Below, one piece after another: positions 1 through 9,422 of a DNA stretch of 64,000 nt. A program made the translations under genes and the position numbers. Below the pieces are notes generated by a model, which did no database searches, was not told the DNA's origin, and worked only from the letters and a program-made list of their open reading frames with translations. Source of the DNA: Devosia rhodophyticola (GTDB taxonomy: Bacteria; Pseudomonadota; Alphaproteobacteria; Rhizobiales; Devosiaceae). Within the stretch, counting starts at the first letter, position 1. Each line of letters opens with the position of its first letter. The stretch covers positions 2,534,001 through 2,598,000 of the forward strand of contig NZ_CP118247.1 of assembly GCF_028816475.1 (NCBI RefSeq), written 5' to 3'.

Positions 1-411
1 GCCAAAATAGTGGCCCTTGCGACGACGGGTGCCGCGATGCTTCATCAGTTCGGGTGCTTCGTGATCGGTGGCGATCAGAATATAGGGAAAGCTCTTGTCG
101 TCGCGCAGCAGCACATTATAGCGCGGCTTTAAGCGCTTGATCAGGTTGGCTTCGAGGAGCAGCGCTTCTGACTCGGTTTCGGTGCGCACAAACTCCATGT
201 GCGCGGTAGCCGCGATCATGCGCTGGATACGCGTCGGCAGCCCTTCTGGCCGGGTATAGTTTGTGACGCGAGACTTGAGGCTGCGCGCCTTGCCGACATA
301 GACGACGGTGCCCTCGGCATCAATCATGCGATAGACGCCGGGCGCTGCTGGCAGCGTGCGCACGAAAGCCTTGATGACGTCGGGGCCGGTGGGGATCGTT
401 GACTCGGTCAT
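1..411 (-). CDS. uvrC: UvrABC excinuclease subunit C, N-terminal part (cut by window edge)
   Basis: The first 137 codons of UvrC are visible; the rest lies beyond the left edge. UvrC makes the two incisions of nucleotide excision repair together with UvrB, also encoded in this window. The GIY-YIG nuclease domain is clear: GVYRM at residues 25-29, VYVGKA at 37-42, then the conserved [10 protein letters not shown] and [11 protein letters not shown] stretches. The ATG overlaps the TGA of the upstream SDR gene in an ATGA arrangement, which fixes the start and suggests translational coupling. Confidence 0.95.
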   Translation of the reverse strand, partial: MTESTIPTGPDVIKAFVRTLPAAPGVYRMIDAEGTVVYVGKARSLKSRVTNYTRPEGLPTRIQRMIAATAHMEFVRTETESEALLLEANLIKRLKPRYNVLLRDDKSFPYILIATDHEAPELMKHRGTRRRKGHYFG

Positions 412-1178
412 TGGCGCGGGGTCGGTGCCGAACGCGATGAAAATTCGAGATGCTCGCCGCCGTCCAGCGCCAGCATCTGCCCTGTCATGGAGCGGGTCTT
501 TAGCAGAAGCAGCACGCCCTCAGCGATGTCCTGCGGGGCGGCGTGGTGCTTGAGGAGTAATTGATCAACCGACCGGTCAAATTCATCCTGGCTTTGGCGC
601 GAGTGCGGCAGCACCGGGCCGGGGCCAATGGCGTTGACCCGAATGGCGGGCGCCAGCGACTGAGCCAGCGTGCGCGTTGCGGTCCAGAGTACGGCCTTTG
701 ACAAGGTATAGCTGAAATAGGCCGGGGACAGATTGAGTACTCGCTCGTCGATCATGTTGATTATATTGCCCTCGATCCCGTCGGGCAGCTGGGCGGCAAA
801 GTCGCGGGCCAGAAACATTGGCGCTTCGGCATGAACGGCGAAGTGGCTGTCCCAAAGCGCCTCATCCAGATCGCGGGCGCTGTCAGGATCAAAAACCGAG
901 GCATTGTTTATCAGCACAGTGAGGGGGCCAAACGCGTTTGCTGCGGCGGCAATCAGCTTTGCGCGTTCGGTTCTGTCGGCCAGATCAGCACAGATGTTGG
1001 CCGCCTGACCGCCTGCGTTGGTGATATCGGCACAGATTTTTTCGGCACCGGACTTGTCCGAGCGGTAGTGAATGACCACGGCATAGCCGTTGGCCGCCAG
1101 ATGTTTGGCGATGGTTGCGCCAATGCGGTCGCTGGCGCCGGTGATCAGGGCCACCGGATTCTTGGAAACGTCAGTCAT
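408..1178 (-). CDS. SDR family oxidoreductase, FolM/PTR1-like pteridine reductase
   Basis: 256-residue short-chain dehydrogenase. The nucleotide-binding motif TGASDRIG is at residues 13-20 and NNAS at 91-94. The active site is Asp144, Tyr157 and Lys161. Asp replaces the usual Ser 13 residues before the Tyr, the arrangement known in pteridine reductase PTR1 and dihydromonapterin reductase FolM, so an NADPH-dependent pterin/folate reductase is the best inference. It lies directly upstream of uvrC with a 4-base ATGA overlap, so the two are probably co-transcribed although no functional link is obvious. The substrate is not proven by sequence. Confidence 0.85.
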   Translation of the reverse strand: MTDVSKNPVALITGASDRIGATIAKHLAANGYAVVIHYRSDKSGAEKICADITNAGGQAANICADLADRTERAKLIAAAANAFGPLTVLINNASVFDPDSARDLDEALWDSHFAVHAEAPMFLARDFAAQLPDGIEGNIINMIDERVLNLSPAYFSYTLSKAVLWTATRTLAQSLAPAIRVNAIGPGPVLPHSRQSQDEFDRSVDQLLLKHHAAPQDIAEGVLLLLKTRSMTGQMLALDGGEHLEFSSRSAPTPRQ

Positions 1179-1378
1179 TGTTTGCTGATTCGACTTGGTA
1201 ATACGGGTTCAGATATACGCGATCATAAGCCGTTTTGCCCTCGATCAGCAATCTCTGCGCGGTGGAATCGGGTGATGAAATCGACAGTGTTATTGTCCTT
1301 TTGTTGGTGTTCATTCGGGGCTAGGTTTTGCTGGCGAGGGCAATCGCAATAGTTGGTGATTCTTGAAAGGGACATGAA

Positions 1379-1714
1379 ATGGAAATGATCTTACCACTTA
1401 TTGTACAACTGATTGGCGGGGGCGCTGGGGGCAATATCATTGCCCAGGTCGTCAAGAAGGTGGATTTGGGGCCGGCTGGCAACAGTATAGTTGGTGCCAT
1501 CGGCGGTCTTGCTGGCACTTGGCTGGCTGGCAAAATTCCGGGCCTTGACGGGTTGGTCGGCGGTATGGCCGCAACGGTCGACGCAGCGGGCACGGCCGCG
1601 AGTAGCGGGTTGGATGTTGGCGCCTTGGCGGGGCAGGGCGTAACCGGCCTCGTCAGCGGCGGAATCTTGACAGCGATCGCCGGGATCATCAAATCCAGCA
1701 TGGCCAAGGGCTAA
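1379..1714 (+). CDS. small glycine-rich hydrophobic protein of unknown function
   Basis: 111 residues, very rich in Gly, Ala and Ile. Alternating hydrophobic stretches (residues about 3-25, 36-55, 75-108) suggest a membrane-associated protein. A GAAAGGGA ribosome site lies about 8 bases before the ATG. I recall similar short proteins in other alphaproteobacteria but know no function. It is followed after about 60 bases by an EamA exporter on the same strand, and an operon is possible. Confidence 0.7.
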   Translation: MEMILPLIVQLIGGGAGGNIIAQVVKKVDLGPAGNSIVGAIGGLAGTWLAGKIPGLDGLVGGMAATVDAAGTAASSGLDVGALAGQGVTGLVSGGILTAIAGIIKSSMAKG

Positions 1715-1771
1715 ATTCAAGTATAGAGCACTCTAGTGTTCGGGGCCGAAAAATGTGTCCTCCGGAAAGTC

Positions 1772-2695
1772 ATGGCTATGAATGCGCCTCTTAATGCCGT
1801 TCTGCCGGGCGAAAACCATACGCGCGCCATTCTGCTGACGATCACTACGGTGATGATTTTTGGCATGCAAGATGCAGTCGCCAAAGTGCTGGTTCAGACC
1901 TATTCCCCGTTCCAGATCACTATGATGCGCTATTGGGCATTTGCGGCCTTTTCCCTGTTTCTGGTGTCGCGTCGGGCGCCGTTGCGTCATGCGTTGCGTT
2001 CGCGGGTGCCAGTTTGGCAAATTGTACGAGGCGTTTTGCTGATGGCTGACATCTGGCTGTTTGCCTTGGCGCTGCAATCAGTTCCGCTGGCTGAACTGCA
2101 ATCGATCAGCCTGATATATCCCTTGTTGGTTACCCTATTCGCCATTCCCATTTTGGGCGAGAAAGTGGGGATATTTCGCCTTGTGACGGTCGGTGTTGGA
2201 TTCATGGGCGCCCTGTTCATTGTGCGTCCGGGCGGTCTGCCGATGAATGTGGGCGTCGTTTATGCTGTGGCGTCGGCAAGTTTTTATGCGCTCTATATCG
2301 TCTTTACCCGCAAGGTTGCCCAACATGATTCCGCGCCTACCAGCATGGTCTATGCCAGCGTCATTGGTTTGGTACTGTCGGGAATTGTCGGCGTGTTTCA
2401 CTGGCAGCCGATGGGGTGGGGTGATGTGCTGTTGGTCATCCTGATCATGGGAACGACAACCGCAGCGCACGGGCTGATGATGGTGGCGCTTTCGATGGCA
2501 CCTGCAAGCGTGGTGCAGCCGTTCAACTATTTTTCCCTGCCCTGGGCAATCTTTTTGAGTTTCGCGGTTTTTGGCCACCTGATCGATCTACTATCGCTGG
2601 GCGGTGCGGCGATCATTGTGGCAGCGGGCCTTGTGGTGATGGCGCGTGAGCGCATGCGTCGAGTGCCGCGCGGACAGCCAACCGTGCCGCATTAG
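1772..2695 (+). CDS. DMT superfamily transporter, EamA domain
   Basis: About 307 residues forming ten predicted membrane helices in two EamA halves, as in drug/metabolite exporters of the RhaT/YdcZ type. The first half has a GMQDAVAKVLV segment and a conserved LGEKVG loop; the second half ends with a helix and a short basic tail. The open frame extends upstream to a GTG at 1736, but GGAAAG at 1764-1769 better serves the ATG at 1772 or 1778. The substrate cannot be told. It converges with the next gene, overlapping by four bases at the stop codons. Confidence 0.88.
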   Translation: MAMNAPLNAVLPGENHTRAILLTITTVMIFGMQDAVAKVLVQTYSPFQITMMRYWAFAAFSLFLVSRRAPLRHALRSRVPVWQIVRGVLLMADIWLFALALQSVPLAELQSISLIYPLLVTLFAIPILGEKVGIFRLVTVGVGFMGALFIVRPGGLPMNVGVVYAVASASFYALYIVFTRKVAQHDSAPTSMVYASVIGLVLSGIVGVFHWQPMGWGDVLLVILIMGTTTAAHGLMMVALSMAPASVVQPFNYFSLPWAIFLSFAVFGHLIDLLSLGGAAIIVAAGLVVMARERMRRVPRGQPTVPH

Positions 2696-3090
2696 CTCGC
2701 AATCAATCGGGTAAACCAGACGCCGACGGCGGCGCTGAGTGCAGTCAAACTTGTGCCCCAGGCCATGTCGATGGCGGCAATTGTTGGTGTAAAGCCCTTG
2801 AGCGTCGACAGGTTGGTCAAATCATAGGTGCCATAGGCGACAAAGCCCAGTAGAGCGCCGGTTAATAAGGCCTTGAGCACATCCCCTTCAGCGGGGGCGG
2901 CGACCAGTACGACCACGCCGACCAGATAAAGCAGATAGAAGCCTGCTGCGACCGCCAAGTTGGGATTTGGCAACAGGATCGAGCCGATCTCTCGCTGGTA
3001 AGTGGATTTTGCAATGGTTGTGAGCCAGACGAAATCCAGGGCGAAGAAGACAACAGTGCAAGCGGCATAAAGGATCAGGAATTTGCTCAT
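2692..3090 (-). CDS. DUF2177 family membrane protein
   Basis: 132 residues with four hydrophobic helices. The N-terminal helix carries the FALDFVWL motif and the middle segment AYGTYDLTNLSTLKGF is typical of DUF2177. I chose the ATG at 3090, preceded by GGAG about ten bases upstream; a GTG two codons earlier is possible. Function is unknown in the family. The stop codon overlaps the convergent exporter gene. Confidence 0.85.
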   Translation of the reverse strand: MSKFLILYAACTVVFFALDFVWLTTIAKSTYQREIGSILLPNPNLAVAAGFYLLYLVGVVVLVAAPAEGDVLKALLTGALLGFVAYGTYDLTNLSTLKGFTPTIAAIDMAWGTSLTALSAAVGVWFTRLIAS

Positions 3091-3218
3091 CGACACTGCG
3101 CTCCGCTGTTCTGGTTGTTTGCGATACGCAGCCAGGCGCCAACAGGATCACTGTGGCGCCTCAAATATTTACGATGACGCGAGACGCGCCACCCTTATCA
3201 GGTAGCGCGTCAAGGCGA

Positions 3219-3653
3219 TCAATTGCCGAAACAGAAATAGCCGTTGGAGCCACTAAAGCAGGCTTGCGAGCGATTGCGCGGGATGAAGCGACGCTGTGGG
3301 AGGCGTGGGCGGGGACGCACCCAGCCATTGTCATACCCATAATAATCGTTCCAGCTCGGTTGAGGTACTGGCCGTGGGCGATAAACGGGCCGACGACCGC
3401 GATCCAGGTAGTTTGAGGACACCCAGCCGTCAGGGCCTGCCTTTTGGACATAACACCAGCTTCCCTGGCAATATTGCACATCGACCCGCTCGCCGCGTCG
3501 CAGGGTATCGATAGCCCGATACTGAGTGCTGGGGCCGGAACGGACATTGACGTTGGTGCTGGCATAGGCCGTTGCGGCAAATGCACATGCGGTGCTTGCC
3601 AGCATAGCCAGGGCAGTCAGGCCACCAATCATGAGTTTGTTTTTCAGGGTCAT
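3219..3653 (-). CDS. secreted bacterial SH3 (SH3b) domain protein
   Basis: 144 residues. An N-terminal signal peptide (basic start, hydrophobic core, ending around AFA-ATAYA) is followed by one SH3b domain with NVNVRSGPSTQYR, GERVDVQYC, SWCYVQ and DGWVSSNYL. SH3b domains usually bind peptidoglycan or peptides in the envelope. The C-terminal third is rich in Pro, Arg and Tyr and ends in FCFGN with two late cysteines. The start at 3653 is supported by GGAG nine bases upstream. Four related SH3b genes lie at 39.7-42.8 kb, but this one lacks their crystallin-like domain. Confidence 0.88.
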   Translation of the reverse strand: MTLKNKLMIGGLTALAMLASTACAFAATAYASTNVNVRSGPSTQYRAIDTLRRGERVDVQYCQGSWCYVQKAGPDGWVSSNYLDRGRRPVYRPRPVPQPSWNDYYGYDNGWVRPRPRLPQRRFIPRNRSQACFSGSNGYFCFGN

Positions 3654-3744
3654 GGTGATGAACTCCAGTTGGTTCAATTGATCACTTGTGTGGTGATAGC
3701 AAACCATTTTCTGTCTGAACCGGACCTGAACGCATTGGCGGGCG

Positions 3745-4209
3745 CTATAGTCGCAAGAGTTCATTGAATCTCTTCAATGTCTCGCCAAGCGATTTCCGCT
3801 GCTTCTTCTTAAGCTCACCCATCAGCGCTTTTTCCAACTCGGCCCAGTTTTCGGCAAGGCTGTCGCGGATGCGTGTGCCGCGCTCGGTCAGGGCGAGTCC
3901 CGGGGTGAGTAAGGGCCCCACCGCCTGCCGGGTAACCAGATCGCGCTCAATCAATCGGGCGATGCGCGGCTCAAGCAATGTGGGTTCGGTGCCCAGTTCT
4001 TGAGCCAATTCGGTTTCGGCAGTGCCCTGGCGCGCGAGAATGAACAGGACGGCGTCGTCGCCCGGCTCCAAACCCCGTTCACGCAAAGGAACCAGCACTG
4101 CCTGATGGGCGAGCTGACCTGCTTCTATCAGGCGGTACAAATTTGAGCGGGACGAAGGTCTGGACATAAGGGGGAAAATAGTCCGAACTCCTGGTGCGCG
4201 TCGATCCAC
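3745..4209 (-). CDS. MarR-like winged-helix transcriptional regulator
   Basis: About 154 residues from a GTG at 4209 (weak AGGG site upstream) or about 140 from an ATG at 4167. It has the MarR layout: N-terminal helix, LFILARQGTAETELAQELG as the helix-turn-helix region, ARLIERDLVTRQ wing, TERG motif, and a long C-terminal dimerisation helix ending ETLKRFNELLRL. The ligand and targets are unknown; the neighbours are an SH3b protein and a divergent creatininase gene. Confidence 0.78.
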   Translation of the reverse strand: MDRRAPGVRTIFPLMSRPSSRSNLYRLIEAGQLAHQAVLVPLRERGLEPGDDAVLFILARQGTAETELAQELGTEPTLLEPRIARLIERDLVTRQAVGPLLTPGLALTERGTRIRDSLAENWAELEKALMGELKKKQRKSLGETLKRFNELLRL

Positions 4210-4309
4210 AGTGTACCCTATCGTTAATCAGCTAACAGCCAAGGGGAATTATTGTTCACCCCTTCTGGATGCGATATCAGGTTGAGTTGACATTTTTGAG
4301 GAGCAGCAC

Positions 4310-5104
4310 ATGGCTCTCTATTTTGCCGAAGAGCTGACTGCTCCTGAATTCTCGTCACTGATTTCGAGCCGAACGATCGGGATATTGCCGGTGGCGGCAA
4401 TTGAACCGCATGGCCCGCATCTCCCCTTATCCACCGATTGCGATATCGCGCATGGCCATCTGGCTCAACTGGCTCAATTTGTTTCCACCGACATTGAAGC
4501 GATTGTGCTACCCATGCAGACAATCGGTCACAGTATCGAGCATAGCAGTTTTTTGGGAACGTTCAGCCATGAAGCGGAAATCCTGTTGGCGAGCTGGTGG
4601 GATGTTGCGCAGGCGTTTTTTCGGGCGGGCGGCTGCAAGCTGATCATTGTTTCCAGTCATGGCGGCAATTCCGAAGTCGTGGGCCTGCTGATTGCACGGC
4701 TGCGGGCCAAACTGGGCATGTTGGCGGTCAGCGCCGCGTGGTTGCGTTTCGGCCAACCCCAAGGACTGTTTGGCGAGTCGGAATTGGTCGATGGCATTCA
4801 TGGTGGCGCCATCGAGACTTCGCTGATGCTGCACTATTGGCCCGAAAAAGTACGGCGCGATCAGTTGTCAGATTTCACCTCCAATGGCCAAGAATGGGAT
4901 AGTGAGACAGCTTTTTTGAAAGTACATGGCAGGACACGGATGGGCTGGATGAGCCATGATCTGAACGTTGCGGGTGCTGTAGGCAATGCTACGGCTGCCA
5001 GTGCCGAAAAGGGGGCTGCCAGTGCCCAACAGGCGCTTGAAGGATTTGCAGCGTTATTGGCTGATGTGGCCAAATTCGAAATGGAGCGCCTGGGAGATAA
5101 ATGA
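4310..5104 (+). CDS. creatininase family protein (metal-dependent amidohydrolase)
   Basis: 264 residues, the family's usual length. Metal and catalytic residues are present: E32 and H34 in EPHGPHLPLSTD, D43, H117 in SSHGGN, and E169 in GIHGGAIETS. The family includes creatinine amidohydrolase, FAPy deformylase ArfB and MftE; sequence alone does not choose between them. The stop overlaps the start of a LysR regulator in an ATGA junction, so the two are translated from one message. Confidence 0.9.
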   Translation: MALYFAEELTAPEFSSLISSRTIGILPVAAIEPHGPHLPLSTDCDIAHGHLAQLAQFVSTDIEAIVLPMQTIGHSIEHSSFLGTFSHEAEILLASWWDVAQAFFRAGGCKLIIVSSHGGNSEVVGLLIARLRAKLGMLAVSAAWLRFGQPQGLFGESELVDGIHGGAIETSLMLHYWPEKVRRDQLSDFTSNGQEWDSETAFLKVHGRTRMGWMSHDLNVAGAVGNATAASAEKGAASAQQALEGFAALLADVAKFEMERLGDK

Positions 5105-6000
5105 CACAGGATCTGGCGCGCATACGGGCTTTTGTACAGGTTTTTGACAGTGGCGGCTTTTCGGCGGCAGCGCGTCAGCATGGGCGTTCCAAGGCGCTGC
5201 TGTCGAAATATGTAACTGATCTGGAAGATTTTCTCGGCGTTCGGCTGATGAACCGGACGACGCGCAAACTGGGTCTGACCGAAGCCGGTGAGGTCTATTA
5301 TCGTGAGGCCAGCGCCTTGTTGCAGCAGCTGGACGATCTGGACGCTAGCATTACCGATCAGACGTCGGAGCCGCGTGGGTTGCTGCGGGTTTCAGCGCCC
5401 CGCAACTTTGGTGAGCGAACGCTGGCACCGGTGCTATTTGGTTTCCTGGCCAAATACCCCAAGGTCAGCCTCGATCTGCGTCTGGAAGATCGCTATGTCG
5501 ACCTTGTCGATGAGGGGATCGATGTGGCGCTGAGGATCAGCACCTTGGCCGATAGTTCGCTAATCGCCCGCAAGATTGCCGATATGCGCGTTGTGACGGC
5601 TGGCGCGCCGGCATTGCTGGAGCGGATTGGCACGCCGATGCACCCCGAGGATTTGCGCGCGATGCCCTGCGTGATCGATACCAATTTGCAAGGGCAGTCC
5701 AATTGGCGGTTTATCGAGGACGGCAAGACTGTGTCGGTGCCGGTTACCGGACCTGTGCGGGTAAATTCGCCGCTGGCGGCGCGTCAGGCGGCCGTGGAAG
5801 GATTGGGGTTTGTCTTGATGCCCTCCTATCTGGCTGATCCGGCAATTGCTGACGGCAGCCTTGTGGCGGTGCTGGAAACGTTCATGCCAACCGGGCAAAC
5901 GCTGCAGGCCGTTTATCCGCATCGGCGACATCTGGCTGGCAAGGTGCGGGCGCTTATTGATCATCTTGTTGACTGGTTTTCAGCCCATCCCATGGTTTGA
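5101..6000 (+). CDS. LysR family transcriptional regulator
   Basis: 299 residues: N-terminal helix-turn-helix (residues 1-60, FSAAARQHGRSKALLSKYVTDLE) and a C-terminal substrate-binding domain typical of the CrgA/DsdC-like group (GLLRVSAPRNFGERTLAP, DEGIDVALRI). Its start codon overlaps the stop of the creatininase-family gene, so it may control that enzyme or its pathway. The next gene, a metal exporter, begins 22 bases after its stop. Confidence 0.92.
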   Translation: MTQDLARIRAFVQVFDSGGFSAAARQHGRSKALLSKYVTDLEDFLGVRLMNRTTRKLGLTEAGEVYYREASALLQQLDDLDASITDQTSEPRGLLRVSAPRNFGERTLAPVLFGFLAKYPKVSLDLRLEDRYVDLVDEGIDVALRISTLADSSLIARKIADMRVVTAGAPALLERIGTPMHPEDLRAMPCVIDTNLQGQSNWRFIEDGKTVSVPVTGPVRVNSPLAARQAAVEGLGFVLMPSYLADPAIADGSLVAVLETFMPTGQTLQAVYPHRRHLAGKVRALIDHLVDWFSAHPMV

Positions 6001-6022
6001 GGCCGACGAAAGGTTCAGTGTC

Positions 6023-7591
6023 TTGCGGATTTTTTGGACGCGCCTGGTGGCGCTGATCGCTATTGTCTTGGGTGCTGTGGCGCCGACCATGGCGCATCCG
6101 CATATTTTTATTGATGCCAAATTGGTCGTGATTTTCGACAATTCGGGCGCCGTTAGTGCGCTGCGGCATCAATGGCAGTTTGACGAAGCGTTTTCGGCCT
6201 GGGCGGTGCAGGGGCTGGATATTGATGGCGATCGCATGGTTTCGTCAGCAGAAATGCAGGAACTCGCCAACGAAAATCTGGCTGGGTTAGGGGAGTATGG
6301 ATATTATACGCTGGCGGGGGACGCGAGCGATACGATCAGGTTCACTTCGCTTGGTGATCAAGCCATGTCCCTGGAAGATGGCCGGGTAACGCTGACCTAT
6401 ACAATTGCGGCGCAACAACCAATTGCGATGAACAAGCCGCTGGTTTTGGGGATCCATGACCCCGAATATTATGTCGCGATCAGTTTTGGCAGCAGCACGG
6501 ACGTAACGCTGGAAAATGCCCCTCAGGGATGTTTGGTCAATATGGCGCCGCCGCAGGAACTCGATGCGGCAACAGCGGAAAAACTTTACGCGCTGGGACC
6601 AGATGTGGCGCAATTGCCGCCAGACCTTGCCGTTGCGGTGCGCGACACCCAGGGGCAAGTGAGGATTAAGTGTCTATCGGTCGCCGGTGAGGCGCCAACA
6701 TCGGCGTTGGAGGCGGTCAATCAGTTGAGCCAGGCCAAGTCAGCGCCGTTTGGTGGTCCGCCGGCGGAAATTGGGCTGCCGACGCCGCAAGGTGGTGTGT
6801 TCACAATATTAAAGAACCTTCAGCGCCAGTTCTATGCGGCGCTGACCGATGCACTGGGCACCCTTAAAAGTGACTTTACCGCGTTCTGGGTGCTGGGGGG
6901 ACTAAGTTTTCTCTATGGCGTGGTGCATGCGGCAGGGCCTGGGCACGGCAAGGTCGTCGTTTCCTCCTATATGCTGGCCAATGAAAGCCAGGCCCGGCGC
7001 GGCATCACGCTCAGTATTCTGTCGGCGCTGATGCAGTCGGTTGTGGCGGTTGGGTTTGTGCTGGTGGCGGCAGGCGTTCTGGGCATGACAAGCCTTGCGA
7101 TGAGCGATGCGGCGCGATGGATTGTGTTGGCCTCCTACGCGATGGTGGTTCTGTTGGGGCTGTGGCTGATCGGGCGGAAACTGTTTGGCTGGGGACATCA
7201 CCATCACCGCGACCATGAGCATCACGAGCATGGCGACTGTGAGCATGGACATGTGGTGACGCCAATGGCTGTTGGTGGGTCGTGGCGGGAGCAGTTGGGC
7301 GTGGTATTGTCGGTGGGGTTGCGGCCATGTTCGGGTGCTCTGGTGGTGCTGGTTTTTGCGCTGTCGCAGGGCGTGTTGGCGGCCGGGATCGTGGCGGTGT
7401 TTCTGATGGGAGCAGGAACGGCGATAACGGTGGCGGTATTGGCGACGCTGGCGGTGTCGGCCAAGGGCATGGCACAGCGAATCGGGGGCGTGGATAATGC
7501 GGGGACGGCGGCGCTTGTCTGGTGGGTTGAGCTGGCAGGGGCGATGGCGGTCCTGGGATTTGGGCTATTGTTGCTGGTGGCCAATTTTTAA
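6023..7591 (+). CDS. fused DUF1007 periplasmic domain and NicO-type nickel/cobalt exporter
   Basis: 522 residues if it starts at the TTG at 6023, which has AAAGG nine bases upstream and gives a good signal sequence ending near PTMA-HPHIF. Residues about 25-210 form DUF1007. The remainder is a NicO/RcnA-type permease with about six helices, HAAGPGHGKVVV in the first, and a His-rich cytoplasmic loop (HHHHRDHEHHEHGD). Such fusions are presumed to export Ni or Co. The gene follows LysR closely and may share its transcript. An ATG at 6090 would destroy the signal peptide and is unlikely. Confidence 0.87.
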   Translation: MRIFWTRLVALIAIVLGAVAPTMAHPHIFIDAKLVVIFDNSGAVSALRHQWQFDEAFSAWAVQGLDIDGDRMVSSAEMQELANENLAGLGEYGYYTLAGDASDTIRFTSLGDQAMSLEDGRVTLTYTIAAQQPIAMNKPLVLGIHDPEYYVAISFGSSTDVTLENAPQGCLVNMAPPQELDAATAEKLYALGPDVAQLPPDLAVAVRDTQGQVRIKCLSVAGEAPTSALEAVNQLSQAKSAPFGGPPAEIGLPTPQGGVFTILKNLQRQFYAALTDALGTLKSDFTAFWVLGGLSFLYGVVHAAGPGHGKVVVSSYMLANESQARRGITLSILSALMQSVVAVGFVLVAAGVLGMTSLAMSDAARWIVLASYAMVVLLGLWLIGRKLFGWGHHHHRDHEHHEHGDCEHGHVVTPMAVGGSWREQLGVVLSVGLRPCSGALVVLVFALSQGVLAAGIVAVFLMGAGTAITVAVLATLAVSAKGMAQRIGGVDNAGTAALVWWVELAGAMAVLGFGLLLLVANF

Positions 7592-7671
7592 GCGCGACCC
7601 ATAGCCGCCTTGTGTGACACAGCGGAAATTGTATGGTGCGGCGGTTTTTTACCGAACGGATCGCTGCGACC

Positions 7672-8697
7672 ATGACCGAGAATTTGCCGCCGGGGCATCC
7701 GCCTGTAAATGACCCGAAGATCGGGGTTCTGCTGCTGAACCTTGGCACGCCCGAGGCGACGGATTATTGGAGCGTGCGGCGCTATCTCAAGGAATTCCTG
7801 TCTGATCCCAGGGTGATCGAAACCCCCAAATGGTTGTGGTGGCCGATTCTCAACCTGGTTATCCTTTCGGTTCGGCCGCAAAAGAGCGGGCATGCCTATG
7901 CCCAGATATGGGACAAGGAAACCAATGAAAGCCCCCTAAAGGTCATTACGCGTAATCAGGCGCTTAGCTTAGCACAGCGGATGAATGGCGAGGGTAAAGT
8001 GGTTGTCGATTTTGCCATGCGCTATGGTGAGCCGTCGACGGCGGCGAAGCTGGAGGCGATGCAAAAGGCCGGGTGCCAGAAGATCCTTTTGGTGCCGCTC
8101 TATCCGCAATATTCGGCGACTACCACGGCAACGGCAAATGACAAGGCTTTTGAGGCGCTGGGCAAGATGCGGTGGCAACCGGCGGTGCGGACGATGCCTG
8201 CCTATTTCGAAGATCCAAAATACATCGAAACGCTGGCGGCGAGTATAAAATCGGGCATGGAAAAGCTCGATTTTGAACCGGATCTGGTGATCACCAGTTA
8301 TCACGGGATGCCGGTGGAATATCTGGAGCGCGGCGATCCGTATCATTGCCAGTGTTTCAAAACGACCCGACTGGTGCGCGAGCACCTTGGCTGGGCTGAC
8401 GACAAGATCATGGTGACGTTTCAATCGCGGTTCGGGCCGACGAAATGGCTGGAGCCTTATACCGATGTGACGCTGGGCGCGCTGCCGGGCAAGGGCGTCA
8501 AGAAGGTGGCGATTTTGGCACCGGCGTTTTCCGCCGATTGTATCGAGACGCTGGAAGAAATTTCGATCCAGGCGCGCGAGACATTCTTGGCCGCTGGCGG
8601 CACCGATTTTGCTTATATTCCCTGCCTCAATGATAGTGTTGAGGGCATGGACATGATCGAAAACATGGTGCGGCGGGAATTGTCGGGCTGGCTCTGA
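7672..8697 (+). CDS. hemH: ferrochelatase
   Basis: 341 residues. Catalyses insertion of Fe2+ into protoporphyrin IX, the last step of haem synthesis. The N-terminal GVLLLNLGTPE, the metal-binding H211 in SYHGMP and the acidic ETLEE near residue 292 are all present. I prefer the ATG at 7672 because known alphaproteobacterial proteins start with a short MTE...LPPGHP leader; an in-frame ATG at 7633 would add 13 basic residues. No iron-sulphur cysteine cluster is visible at the C terminus. Confidence 0.95.
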   Translation: MTENLPPGHPPVNDPKIGVLLLNLGTPEATDYWSVRRYLKEFLSDPRVIETPKWLWWPILNLVILSVRPQKSGHAYAQIWDKETNESPLKVITRNQALSLAQRMNGEGKVVVDFAMRYGEPSTAAKLEAMQKAGCQKILLVPLYPQYSATTTATANDKAFEALGKMRWQPAVRTMPAYFEDPKYIETLAASIKSGMEKLDFEPDLVITSYHGMPVEYLERGDPYHCQCFKTTRLVREHLGWADDKIMVTFQSRFGPTKWLEPYTDVTLGALPGKGVKKVAILAPAFSADCIETLEEISIQARETFLAAGGTDFAYIPCLNDSVEGMDMIENMVRRELSGWL

Positions 8698-9077
8698 CCC
8701 CAATGGCGGCAACGGGTTTGGCCGCACGGTTGAACAACCTGCGGGGAACACGGTGTGGGGTGGCTTGCGCCCTAGTTGGTCGTGGTAAAGGAGGCGAAAG
8801 CCACCCCACACGGTCGGGATTTTTTGCGCACGCCGCAAGCAGCCGCCCTTTCGGGTTGAACGATCCAGCCAAATTTTCCGGCACCGATTGAGCACCCAAA
8901 AAACCCGGCCAGCGTTCGGCTGGTCCTAAGCATCCACGCATGGGACTGGGCGACCCCATTCCCCCCGTCTTCCCGCCCGGCGCTTCGTCGGCGCCGCGTG
9001 TGTAGCGGGAACGAAACCAGTGTGCCACGTGCCGGCGCGGCGGGGATTACTTTTGGTTTTGTTTTTGGCTTTGGGCG
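8698..9077. other. non-coding stretch between hemH and a hypothetical gene
   Basis: About 380 bases without a convincing gene. It contains the large inverted repeat at 8753-8811 and a smaller GC-rich hairpin near 8975-9000. The rest looks like degenerate non-coding DNA; open frames on both strands have no recognisable product. Confidence 0.5.
8753..8811. repeat. long inverted repeat 55 bases after hemH
   Basis: A perfect 14-base inverted repeat (arms 8753-8766 and 8798-8811) extends inward by four more pairs after one mismatch, leaving a loop of about 21 bases. No T-run follows on either strand, so it is either a factor-dependent terminator hairpin or a palindromic repeat element. Confidence 0.6.
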
Positions 9078-9422
9078 CTAGTCGTCGGCCAGCCATCTTG
9101 ATTGTTCGGGGTCATAATGGGCGTGGTGGAAGGCGTCGAGCGCCAGTTCGGCCTCGCGCAGCGCATCAAGCAGGGCGGTATTGGTCAGCGAAATTTCGGG
9201 CGATAGGTGGGGCAAGGCGTTGGAAAAGGTTTCTCGCGACGTGAGGCGGTAGGTTTGGGCCAATATATCGGCCACCAGCCGGGTCAGCAGCGGCCCGGCG
9301 GGGGTGTTTGGCGCGGCCTTGGTGCGGGCGTTTAGCGTTTGCGCCAGATCGGCCAGGCGCGGGGCGAGGTCGATATAGGCCATCACCAGTTTTGGGGAAA
9401 TGCGGGTTTCGTAATCGGTCAT
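9078..9422 (-). CDS. hypothetical protein, helical, unknown function
   Basis: 114 residues, mostly amphipathic helix, with no signal peptide or membrane segment. The N-terminal sequence TDYETRISPKLVMAYIDLAPRLADLAQT reappears in degraded form about 500 bases to the right, so the gene lies in a tandem duplication. No family was recognised. Confidence 0.6.
   Translation of the reverse strand: MTDYETRISPKLVMAYIDLAPRLADLAQTLNARTKAAPNTPAGPLLTRLVADILAQTYRLTSRETFSNALPHLSPEISLTNTALLDALREAELALDAFHHAHYDPEQSRWLADD

Noticed and set aside
6001..6022. Cobalamin or NiCo riboswitch before the metal exporter
   Set aside because: Only 22 bases separate it from the LysR stop codon, too short for either riboswitch.
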